This document shows positions 1 through 6,819 of a DNA stretch of 36,732 bases, piece by piece. Positions within the stretch are counted from its first letter, which is position 1; each line of letters begins with the position of its first letter. Source of the DNA: a virus; IMG/VR virus record IMGVR_UViG_3300047510_002417, positions 1-36,732 of that record, one strand, 5' to 3'. Made by a program: the position numbers and the translations under genes. The notes under the pieces are model-generated. The model did no database searches. It saw nothing but the letters and a program-made list of their open reading frames with translations, and had not been told where the DNA came from.

Positions 1-347
1 GTATTATAATATTTTGATTCAATCGTTTTAGCTATTTCAGAATCTAATACAAAAGACCAAGTATCTTTATTATAAAAAATTGTTAAATCTGTTCTATAAT
101 TTTTTATAGAAATATCAATTAATTCACTAGAAAAAATTGTTGCATGTGGACTAGTTTTTTCTTCTATTGTAAATTTATTGAACCCATGACATTTAATATA
201 GTGTCCTGGATAATTCTTACCTAAAAAAAACTCTCTAACTGTTGATTTTTCTGTTACAAAAAAATTTGTTGTGTCCTCTGGTTTGTAAGACACAATTAAT
301 TTAAGATTCATATCATCATCGTAAACTACGTACACAGGATTTTTCAT
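1..347 (-). CDS. Unknown protein, C-terminus cut off by window edge
   Basis: A minus-strand frame opens with ATG at 347 (protein starts MKNPVYVVYDDDM) and stays open for 115 codons to the window edge, so the C-terminus is missing. Its ATG overlaps the stop of the upstream glycosyltransferase-like gene as ATGA, the same junction used by the next two genes, so it is very likely a real member of this small operon. The visible part is hydrophilic, rich in Lys, Thr and aromatic residues, with no signal peptide, membrane segment or catalytic motif that I recognise. I do not know its function. Its position after two glycosyltransferase-like genes suggests a link to the same process, but that is inference only. 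Confidence 0.7.
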   Translation of the reverse strand, partial: MKNPVYVVYDDDMNLKLIVSYKPEDTTNFFVTEKSTVREFFLGKNYPGHYIKCHGFNKFTIEEKTSPHATIFSSELIDISIKNYRTDLTIFYNKDTWSFVLDSEIAKTIESKYYN

Positions 348-1165
348 GATTCAAGAACCTTTAAAATTTTATCAGTTAAAAATTCATCTTCTGTGTAATG
401 AAAAAGTCCATTTTGTAAATTATTTGCAAGATAAAATTTAAAATCTGTAGTAAAATTTGTTGGCAAACAAGATGTCCAAGATGGTGGAATTAATGACCAA
501 TTTTGCAACTCCTTTTTCATATGTACAAAAGTAATAGAACTTTGTTTTGCAGTAAATTCATCTTCTGCATTCAATATTTTTGTAGCTATAGCAGCACTTA
601 CATCCATGCTACAAAAATTTTGTGTATGATTAGGAGCTAATGTTTCATAAAATTCCTTATAATTTTTTACAATTATTTCTAACCATTTATAAAATTCATA
701 TGCCCTAGTTGTTTTTTTAAAATAATGAAATCCAAAATATATGTTTGGTAAATTATTTTCAATAAAAGTTTTACGTAATAATGTATCTTGAATTATGTTA
801 TTACGATAATCTAATACTTTAGAAGTTAAAAATATATCATAACTGTTTAACTCATTCCACCAACTATCGTTAGAATTCAACAAAAGCATATCTGAGTCAT
901 AGACCATAGTTTCATCGTAAGGTGAAGAGTGTATTAATTTCCAACGATTTTCTATTTTCCATGAACTATCGCTAGAATCATCACTCCATGGTATGCTCAC
1001 TATATAATCAAATACCTGTTTGAATTTTTCTGGAATTATGTTATTTGTTACTAATGTTACATTATTAATAACGTTATGTTTTTTAATAGTCAATGCAAGT
1101 GTGTATGCTTGTCTAACATAATCAATATCAGAATTTTGTGAAAAAATTAAATGTCCTCTTTTCAT
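344..1165 (-). CDS. Glycosyltransferase-like protein with DxD motif (copy A)
   Basis: This 273-residue protein looks like a GT-A-fold nucleotide-sugar transferase. Residues 1-60 alternate hydrophobic strands and helices, with D-I-D-Y at 13-16. A strand then leads into Asp-Ser-Asp at 90-92 (context MVYDSDMLL), the place where GT-A enzymes carry the metal and sugar-nucleotide binding DxD. A short acidic helix (CSMDVSAAIA, about 185-194) and FVHM near 213-216 fit later elements of such folds. The next gene upstream has the same length and motif order, so the two are diverged tandem duplicates. Both ends overlap neighbours as ATGA, implying coupled translation. Phage enzymes of this type may modify DNA, virion proteins or host glycans; donor and acceptor cannot be told. 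Family assignment is moderately sure. Confidence 0.65.
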   Translation of the reverse strand: MKRGHLIFSQNSDIDYVRQAYTLALTIKKHNVINNVTLVTNNIIPEKFKQVFDYIVSIPWSDDSSDSSWKIENRWKLIHSSPYDETMVYDSDMLLLNSNDSWWNELNSYDIFLTSKVLDYRNNIIQDTLLRKTFIENNLPNIYFGFHYFKKTTRAYEFYKWLEIIVKNYKEFYETLAPNHTQNFCSMDVSAAIATKILNAEDEFTAKQSSITFVHMKKELQNWSLIPPSWTSCLPTNFTTDFKFYLANNLQNGLFHYTEDEFLTDKILKVLES

Positions 1166-1989
1166 TGTATATTTTCAATAAGACTAAATTTATTCATAAC
1201 ATGTACATCTACATTATTAATTCTTACAGGAACATATTGTCCACCTAAATTCTCTTTTTCTACTAAAAATGTACAAGAATTATCGTCAACTTTATACAAG
1301 TAATCTCTATCAAGAGTATAATAAATTTTTGAAGGAATAATGTTCTCAAACGACTTACTTATAAATCCTGAAAAAATATGTATTGCAATACTAAATGCAA
1401 AATCATTTCTAAACTTCGAGTCAGAAATTTGATAGAGAGATCTATAATAATTCCAATTATCTTTAATATAATTAACTAGATTAAAAAATATCTTATTTTT
1501 GTTAGTTTTTTTAAAAATTAAAACTGTTGCCCAATAAAAATCTATTGAATAATCTGATATATACTTAAATTCTTTACTATTTCTCCAAAAAGATAAATCA
1601 CAAGAGTCTTTAAAAATTAAAAAATCTTTATCAATATCTAAACATTTTAGCAAAAAGTCTGAATTTACAATATAATCAACGTCTAAAACAATAGTGTGAT
1701 CATATGGGGTCAGCTCGTATGACAAGGATCGATTAGAATTTTTCCAAACATAATTATGATAAGTCGATGAACCATTGTAAAATAACTTTTTTTGAGAAGT
1801 ATCATCCGAACTTTCTAAGATTTTATCAAATAATCCTGAGTGTTTTAATTTCTCTAAATTTTCTTTAGAATCAGTTACTATAGATATAGGAAGATTTAGA
1901 TACTTTTTAACTCTTTTAGCGCAAAATATTGCCAAAGAAATATAATCAATATCGCCTTGAAAAGCAAATAATAAAACTCCTTTATTCAT
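1162..1989 (-). CDS. Glycosyltransferase-like protein with DxD motif (copy B)
   Basis: This 275-residue protein is a diverged paralog of the next gene downstream. It shares the N-terminal hydrophobic strand, D-I-D-Y at the same residues (13-16), a TPYDHTIVLDVD segment with Asp-Val-Asp at 103-105 as the likely metal-binding DxD, and an aromatic/acidic stretch (FRNDFAFSIAIHI, about 193-205) matching CSMDVSAAIA in the other copy. Overall identity is low, so the duplication is old or the copies came separately. It overlaps the downstream gene by ATGA (1162-1165) and the upstream small gene by ATGA (1986-1989), so it probably sits on one transcript with them. No signal peptide or membrane segment is evident, pointing to action in the host cytoplasm. 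Substrate is unknown. Confidence 0.65.
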   Translation of the reverse strand: MNKGVLLFAFQGDIDYISLAIFCAKRVKKYLNLPISIVTDSKENLEKLKHSGLFDKILESSDDTSQKKLFYNGSSTYHNYVWKNSNRSLSYELTPYDHTIVLDVDYIVNSDFLLKCLDIDKDFLIFKDSCDLSFWRNSKEFKYISDYSIDFYWATVLIFKKTNKNKIFFNLVNYIKDNWNYYRSLYQISDSKFRNDFAFSIAIHIFSGFISKSFENIIPSKIYYTLDRDYLYKVDDNSCTFLVEKENLGGQYVPVRINNVDVHVMNKFSLIENIQ

Positions 1990-2333
1990 ACATTTAATAT
2001 ACTTTCTATTTCTCTAGAATCTTGAATTTTTTTGTATTCGGTCAAGAACTTATTAGATGCTCGAGTATAACAATCGAGTATATTTGACAAAAATGTATTG
2101 ATATTTTCAATAAAAATTGGTAACTTGTTTTGATCAATAATCACTGCGGTAGTTTGATCCATCATTTTTAATGATAGAACAAATGCTATTATTGTTTGAT
2201 CAATTTTAAATGTACCGCCATTATAGAAATATAATGTCGAATTCTCAAATTCTTCTTTTAATGACTTTTTTTGATTGGCTACTACTGCCATCAAATTTGA
2301 TATTTCAAATGCTTTTTCAAAATCAGTATTCAT
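1986..2333 (-). CDS. Small unknown protein, first gene of the glycosyltransferase cluster
   Basis: The gene encodes 115 residues. The ATG at 2333 is chosen because GGAGGT lies only five bases upstream, one of the strongest ribosome binding sites in the window. That site is buried in a hairpin (2339-2365). The protein appears mostly helical: an N-terminal helix (about 3-30), a short aromatic segment (TLYFYNGG), a hydrophobic stretch (TIIAFVLSLKMM, about 47-59), then helices to the end. I see no catalytic motif and do not recognise the family. The stop overlaps the start of glycosyltransferase copy B as ATGA, so it is probably co-translated with that gene. It is the first cistron after the tail-fibre operon and may have its own transcript or rely on readthrough. 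Confidence 0.6.
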   Translation of the reverse strand: MNTDFEKAFEISNLMAVVANQKKSLKEEFENSTLYFYNGGTFKIDQTIIAFVLSLKMMDQTTAVIIDQNKLPIFIENINTFLSNILDCYTRASNKFLTEYKKIQDSREIESILNV

Positions 2334-2338
2334 GAAAA

Positions 2339-2365
2339 CCTCCGCACTTATTAATTATGCGGAGG
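2339..2365 (-). terminator. Hairpin after tail-fibre operon; 3' arm contains the next gene's RBS
   Basis: CCTCCGCA (2339-2346) and TGCGGAGG (2358-2365) form a perfect 8-bp, GC-rich stem with an 11-base AT loop, 33 bp past the stop of the last tail-fibre gene. Read on the minus strand the stem is followed by TTTT, as in an intrinsic terminator. On the plus strand it is followed by GTATTTTTT, so it could end transcripts from either side. The minus-strand 3' arm is also the GGAGGT ribosome binding site of the 115-aa gene. The same element may therefore end the tail operon and keep that gene untranslated on readthrough RNA. The pairing is seen; both functions are inferred. Confidence 0.65.
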
Positions 2366-2397
2366 GTATTTTTTAATCTTTAATTTTGATTATATAT

Positions 2398-3423
2398 TTA
2401 AGTTAACGCAGCAAGTTGTACGCCATTTTGAGAAGATAGTGCTAAACTTGGTCCAGATACTATAACTCCTCCTGGAATATATGGTCTGAGAATATCGACA
2501 TATTGAGTTATTATTGGTGAATTTTGTTCATCAACTGCGCCACCAGCTAAATCTTGGAATCTAATCAAAAATGTTAACTCGGTTGGAGAAGCAGCACTGT
2601 CAGCATACATTCGAATATCGTATATATTAGAACCATATGAACTAGCACTTTTTGAAAAAATTGTAGTTGCTGTTGTTGGCAAGTTACTATTGGTATAACT
2701 AGATGCCGATGTATAAAAACTATATGCAGGATATGATGTTCCTAGTGTTGAATAAGAAACAAAATTAACCGGTGACGTATCTACAAACGTATTTCCTGTA
2801 TAAGTATATTGTGCTACTGAATTATACTTATAAGCAACTATACCGAATCCAGAACCAGCAGTTCCATCTTTAGTTGTGCTGGTTCCAATAATATTACTCC
2901 ATTCTTGATCTTTTGATAGTGCGGTAGTTGTACTTTTTGATGCGTAAAATCTTATCTCGCCGCCGGCATTAAAAAAATATCTTGCTTGATTATTATCAGC
3001 AAATTTTATTTTTGCTCGATAATAAAGAGTACTATTCCAATTTGATGGATAACCGGTGCTTGTAAAGAATGTTTCTTTTTGAGCTTGATCAATAGTATCA
3101 TCAGATAAAGGAGAAAATGCTAATCTTCTTTGATCTGTAACAATATTATCGGCATAAGCATCAAATGCTGCTCGAACTGATTCAGAAATAAGAGAAGTTC
3201 TATTTAAAGTAGCAGGAGCGTAAGGATCCTCATCTCGACCAGTTTGGTGAGTTCTGGCCTTTTTCATATCTGTTCTTAAATTATTCCATAGTGTAGAGCT
3301 AATAACAGAAGTACTAGTTGCTGCACTACTGACAAGTGTTTGCCCGTACCCAGTCGCTCCTGTTCCTAATACTGCAACTATCTTATTTCTTATATTATTA
3401 TAATCGTCTGCTGTAATAGCCAT
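2398..3423 (-). CDS. Tail-fibre-region virion structural protein
   Basis: This 341-residue protein opens with a short helical domain (DDYNNIRNKI at 6-15, a G/T/S-rich loop, then HQTG at 59-62) of a type I associate with structural proteins of aquatic T4-like phages. The rest is Ser/Thr/Tyr-rich and beta-prone (for example TIFSKSASSYGSNIYDIRMY), as expected of a fibre shaft or tip. It lacks the SGxxxENFLxLLENF N-terminus of the three upstream fibre paralogs. It starts 12 bp after the 496-aa fibre gene, with AAGGA upstream of the ATG, and is the last gene of the late block before the hairpin at 2339-2365. It is probably a virion component near the host-contacting fibres; no exact role can be given. 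Confidence 0.6.
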   Translation of the reverse strand: MAITADDYNNIRNKIVAVLGTGATGYGQTLVSSAATSTSVISSTLWNNLRTDMKKARTHQTGRDEDPYAPATLNRTSLISESVRAAFDAYADNIVTDQRRLAFSPLSDDTIDQAQKETFFTSTGYPSNWNSTLYYRAKIKFADNNQARYFFNAGGEIRFYASKSTTTALSKDQEWSNIIGTSTTKDGTAGSGFGIVAYKYNSVAQYTYTGNTFVDTSPVNFVSYSTLGTSYPAYSFYTSASSYTNSNLPTTATTIFSKSASSYGSNIYDIRMYADSAASPTELTFLIRFQDLAGGAVDEQNSPIITQYVDILRPYIPGGVIVSGPSLALSSQNGVQLAALT

Positions 3424-3435
3424 AATGTTTAATCC

Positions 3436-4926
3436 TTACAAAACAACACATTCAACTAATTTTACACCATCGTCTAAATTAGTTTCTAATGCAATAGCAA
3501 ATGTATCTGGAAAACTACGAGATGTCACTTGCTGTCCTTTTAAAATTCTTTGAGCAGGTGCTGCTGTACCATTGCTAGCTGCCATTAATTTGTCGCCTTT
3601 TTCTACAGGTCCTGAAACTTTCACAGGAACACGGCCTTTTAGTGCAATGTATGTACCACCTACTAATCCGTCATTCATTTTGAATGCTGGATTAGCACTT
3701 ACTGCACCAAATGCTCTGTCTCCAATTTGGCAAGCGGTAACTTCTTTGCTTCCGCCTACGGCAACTACTGTACCTACTTCATATTCTTGATCTGCTAAGT
3801 ATTTTTCTGCTAAGTCAGCAAAATATGCACTTGTTGCAGTTCCTTGAAACTCAGTAGCTCTTAAATTACCGCTAGCATCTCTACAAGCAATTGTATCAGG
3901 ATCTCCTATATCTGGTTCACTTACTGCCGCTATTCTATAGATACCATTTACAGATAATGCATCTGCTTGTTGGGCAGAACCATATAAGTAATTTGCGTAG
4001 ATATTATTATATTTGTAAGAACTACTTCCAATATTTGATACAAGGTCTACTCCTGGAAGTATGGATGCTCCTAATAGAATCATCGGAGTTTGTGTTCCTG
4101 ACGATGTAGTCTGAAAAACGATTCTATCTCCAATTTGATTTTTTACATATGCATCGCTACCAGATACTAAAACACTTAAATCATTACTATCACCTACAGT
4201 AAATCCAGCATCAACAAATGTTGCAGCGTCTAAGAAGCTGCCGCCAACTTTCGTAACAAAATTGTTAGCATCAGTTCCATTAAGTTTTAATGCATTGCTA
4301 GCAGTTCCCCAAAATTTGTGATCGCTACTAGTTACTCCTGAAGTACTAGTATTAATTAGAGTCAACCCTGACTTAATGAGACTAAACCCTAAAATTGGAT
4401 TTACTGTTCCATTTAATGTAAATTCGTCTGTAGAAATAACGTAAACAACTTCATCATCTACTATTGCTTCAATAATTGCATGAGCAACGTCTGCGTCATC
4501 AAGTACTGACCGTGATCTCATTTGGGTAGTTCCTAACCCTTCGGCTGCTTGTGGGCCTACTAAATAAAAATCTGTTCCGTCATGGGAATATAGCTGTTTG
4601 TTTACACTATCCCACCATAAATCACCTAATGTGCCGCCTGAAGGTTTTGATCCTGCTGGTTCAGCTCCTACAGTTTTCCAAATAGAATTGTTATAAAATT
4701 TAATTTTTTTAGTAAGACTATCGTACCACAATTGCCCGCTAATTGGGCGAGGAGGAGCTGTTTCTCCTGAAAAATTTTCTAACATATGTAAAAAATTCTC
4801 ATTCTGGATTTCACCGTATCCAGCATAATTTTTACCAATTAGCTTTATATCAAGAGTAACATCAATAGTCCCGTCTTCAACTGTTGCTATAGTTGTACCG
4901 TTGTATCTATCTATTACATATGCCAT
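3436..4926 (-). CDS. Tail fibre paralog 1, with YADLAEKY-type C-terminal domain
   Basis: The 496-residue protein has three parts. Residues about 28-130 form an N-terminal module (LIGKNYAGYGEI, NENFLHMLENF, GQLWYDS at 64-70, then GDLWWDS near 101) shared with the next two genes, and probably a common attachment or trimerisation domain. The middle (about 130-365) is beta-rich fibre shaft. From about 368 the protein runs YFADLAEKYLADQEYEVGTV and then GRVPVKVSGPVEKGD to the end; I know this C-terminal domain from many phage tail fibres but not its exact function. The ATG at 4926 has AAGGGG upstream and a late-promoter-like AATAAATA 20 bp away, overlapping the previous gene's stop. It is likely a host-recognition fibre; the exact T4 counterpart is unclear. 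Confidence 0.65.
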   Translation of the reverse strand: MAYVIDRYNGTTIATVEDGTIDVTLDIKLIGKNYAGYGEIQNENFLHMLENFSGETAPPRPISGQLWYDSLTKKIKFYNNSIWKTVGAEPAGSKPSGGTLGDLWWDSVNKQLYSHDGTDFYLVGPQAAEGLGTTQMRSRSVLDDADVAHAIIEAIVDDEVVYVISTDEFTLNGTVNPILGFSLIKSGLTLINTSTSGVTSSDHKFWGTASNALKLNGTDANNFVTKVGGSFLDAATFVDAGFTVGDSNDLSVLVSGSDAYVKNQIGDRIVFQTTSSGTQTPMILLGASILPGVDLVSNIGSSSYKYNNIYANYLYGSAQQADALSVNGIYRIAAVSEPDIGDPDTIACRDASGNLRATEFQGTATSAYFADLAEKYLADQEYEVGTVVAVGGSKEVTACQIGDRAFGAVSANPAFKMNDGLVGGTYIALKGRVPVKVSGPVEKGDKLMAASNGTAAPAQRILKGQQVTSRSFPDTFAIALETNLDDGVKLVECVVL

Positions 4927-4946
4927 TTACTATACCCCTTATTTTG

Positions 4947-4954
4947 TATTTATT
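4947..4954 (-). promoter_or_regulatory. Late-promoter-like core AATAAATA
   Basis: The minus strand reads AATAAATAC, one mismatch from the T4 late core TATAAATA at its first base. It ends 20 bp before the ATG at 4926, the same spacing as three other such cores in the window. It partly overlaps the stop codon of the upstream 618-aa gene. Transcription would start about 14 bases before the ATG. Confidence 0.5.
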
Positions 4955-6809
4955 AAAAATCCATCTGCCACTGCCATACCGCAGTTGAGCTATCTGATAC
5001 TAATTCGAATAATTTATTAACTCTTGTTACTGTAATAGTTGCTGGACCTAAATTAATTGGATTTATACTGAAATCTTTCAAGACCGGCTCACTGGGTTGA
5101 GGTCCTACATTGTCCGATTTATCAACATCAATATAAGTTTTTACGAAATCTCCAGTAGGAGTGGTTGTAAATTGTACATTTGAGTAGGTTACATTTTGTA
5201 TAGTACAATGGATTCTAGCTTCAGTTCCTATTTCATAATAATTTGCAGGTGCTAATTGTTCTAGTTGATCTGCAATTTGAGTATCATTTAGTCCAGTAAT
5301 ATCCATACTAAAACAAATATTTCTACTAGAAACACTTACATCAACATATTGCTTAGTTGCTGCATCAGTGCCCGTAGTAGGATCAGCTAAACCAGTGATT
5401 TTAGGACTTCCTACAAGCACTACATTTCCTGTGCCATTTGGCTCAAACTCTATATCTCCGTTGACATTTACACTAGAAATACGGTTATCATTTAAATTAA
5501 TATTATCTACAGTTAAAGTCGATAATGTACCAAAACTTGTAAGTCCTGGTGCAGATGTCACTGAAGCTGATAATCTAAAAATAGATCCAGTATATTCTAA
5601 AACAGTAGTTCCATTAATCTTATAAGCTCTAGCGCCTGCGGCTGCATCAAATATATCAAAGTTTTCACTTGCTTTCCATGTTGCTGTTGGCTGATCCCAG
5701 AGAATTGTATGATTTGTAGTACCTCTTAATACTAATCCACCTTGATCCGCATATGTGTCGCTAACACTACTATCATCATTTAATGCAAGTTCAATTTGAT
5801 GATCTTGGATTGACAAATTAGTTGTGCTAATGGATGTAGTTCCTCCATTAACAATAAGATTACCAGTAATTCTAGTATCTCCAGTAACGTCCAAAGTATA
5901 AGCAGGGTTTGGTGTAAATATTCCTACTTTTTTTGTAGAAGCAATTATTGAGATAGGTTCTTGATAACCAGCATTATTTCTAACTTTAATTCTTATATTA
6001 GAATTTAAACTATTGCTTTGAATTACTGTTAAAAAAGCATCAGTGGTTATTTCTAAATTACTGTCTGTTCCTAAAACTAAAGGAGTATTATTAATAACAC
6101 TTAATGTACCAGTAGTATAAGTGTTCTCATCAGTTTTCATGAAATTCGAGGGTGTTTTTAATTGTCCCGAAATATCTAAAAGAGCATCAGCTTTTGAAGC
6201 AGTAATTCTCCACTTTGATCCTGGCAATGTTCCTTCATTAAATCCTGGATAAATGTCTCCGGTATAACCTGTAATTGCACTAGCAGGTGTAAACACTAAA
6301 GCAGATGTGCTGAAAATTCCTAAAAGTACATTATTGGAAAACAGTTTAACTATTGTTTTACCTGAACCATTCGTATCAATAATATCTTCAACTACAAATC
6401 CAGAACGTCCTTGAGATGCAGAATATATTGGTCCGGCTAATTGAAGGTCAACACCATCATAAAAGTATAATTGATTCTGAGCACTATCAATCCATAAATC
6501 GCCTTGACTAAAACTAAGAGGTCGTGTCCCGGATACAATTGGACCTGATCCAATTTTAAATCCGTTACCGTCATATACCTTTAAACGATTTTCAGCAGTA
6601 TCATACCATAGCTGACCTACTATTGGTTGATTTGGCGCAGTTTCGGCAGCGAAATTTTCTAATAATTTTACAAAATTTTCATTTAAAAATTCACCGTACC
6701 CAGAAACATTTTTACCTATTAATGTTAAATCGGTAGCTTGTTGATCTATAGAACTATCAACAATTTCTGTTAATAAAGATCCGTTAGTTAAATTAATTTG
6801 ATAAGTCAT
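4953..6809 (-). CDS. Tail fibre paralog 2
   Basis: This 618-residue protein shares the N-terminal module of its neighbours: LIGKNVSGYGEF near 30-41, NENFVKLLENFAAETAP, GQLWYDT at 65-71 and GDLWIDS at 103-109, each LW-D box followed by a VYDG/FYDG turn. The middle (about 240-480) is beta-rich shaft with repeats such as LDVTGDTRITGNLIVNGG. The C-terminal 130 residues (from about RNICFSMDITGLNDTQI) resemble neither neighbour's C-terminus, so the tip has a different partner or target. AAGGA lies just upstream of the ATG at 6809, and only ten bases separate it from the collar-fibre gene. It is probably a tail fibre or baseplate-attached appendage; receptor binding is inferred from position and architecture. 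Confidence 0.6.
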   Translation of the reverse strand: MTYQINLTNGSLLTEIVDSSIDQQATDLTLIGKNVSGYGEFLNENFVKLLENFAAETAPNQPIVGQLWYDTAENRLKVYDGNGFKIGSGPIVSGTRPLSFSQGDLWIDSAQNQLYFYDGVDLQLAGPIYSASQGRSGFVVEDIIDTNGSGKTIVKLFSNNVLLGIFSTSALVFTPASAITGYTGDIYPGFNEGTLPGSKWRITASKADALLDISGQLKTPSNFMKTDENTYTTGTLSVINNTPLVLGTDSNLEITTDAFLTVIQSNSLNSNIRIKVRNNAGYQEPISIIASTKKVGIFTPNPAYTLDVTGDTRITGNLIVNGGTTSISTTNLSIQDHQIELALNDDSSVSDTYADQGGLVLRGTTNHTILWDQPTATWKASENFDIFDAAAGARAYKINGTTVLEYTGSIFRLSASVTSAPGLTSFGTLSTLTVDNINLNDNRISSVNVNGDIEFEPNGTGNVVLVGSPKITGLADPTTGTDAATKQYVDVSVSSRNICFSMDITGLNDTQIADQLEQLAPANYYEIGTEARIHCTIQNVTYSNVQFTTTPTGDFVKTYIDVDKSDNVGPQPSEPVLKDFSINPINLGPATITVTRVNKLFELVSDSSTAVWQWQMDF

Positions 6810-6819
6810 TCATAGTTCC

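Noticed and set aside
2389-2394. TATAAT on the minus strand upstream of the 115-aa gene
   Set aside because: No convincing -35 hexamer 16-18 bp upstream (AACTTG at best), and TATAAT is expected by chance in such AT-rich DNA.
3572-4109. Two plus-strand frames inside tail fibre paralog 1
   Set aside because: Opposite a clear fibre gene, without start signals or recognisable protein features.
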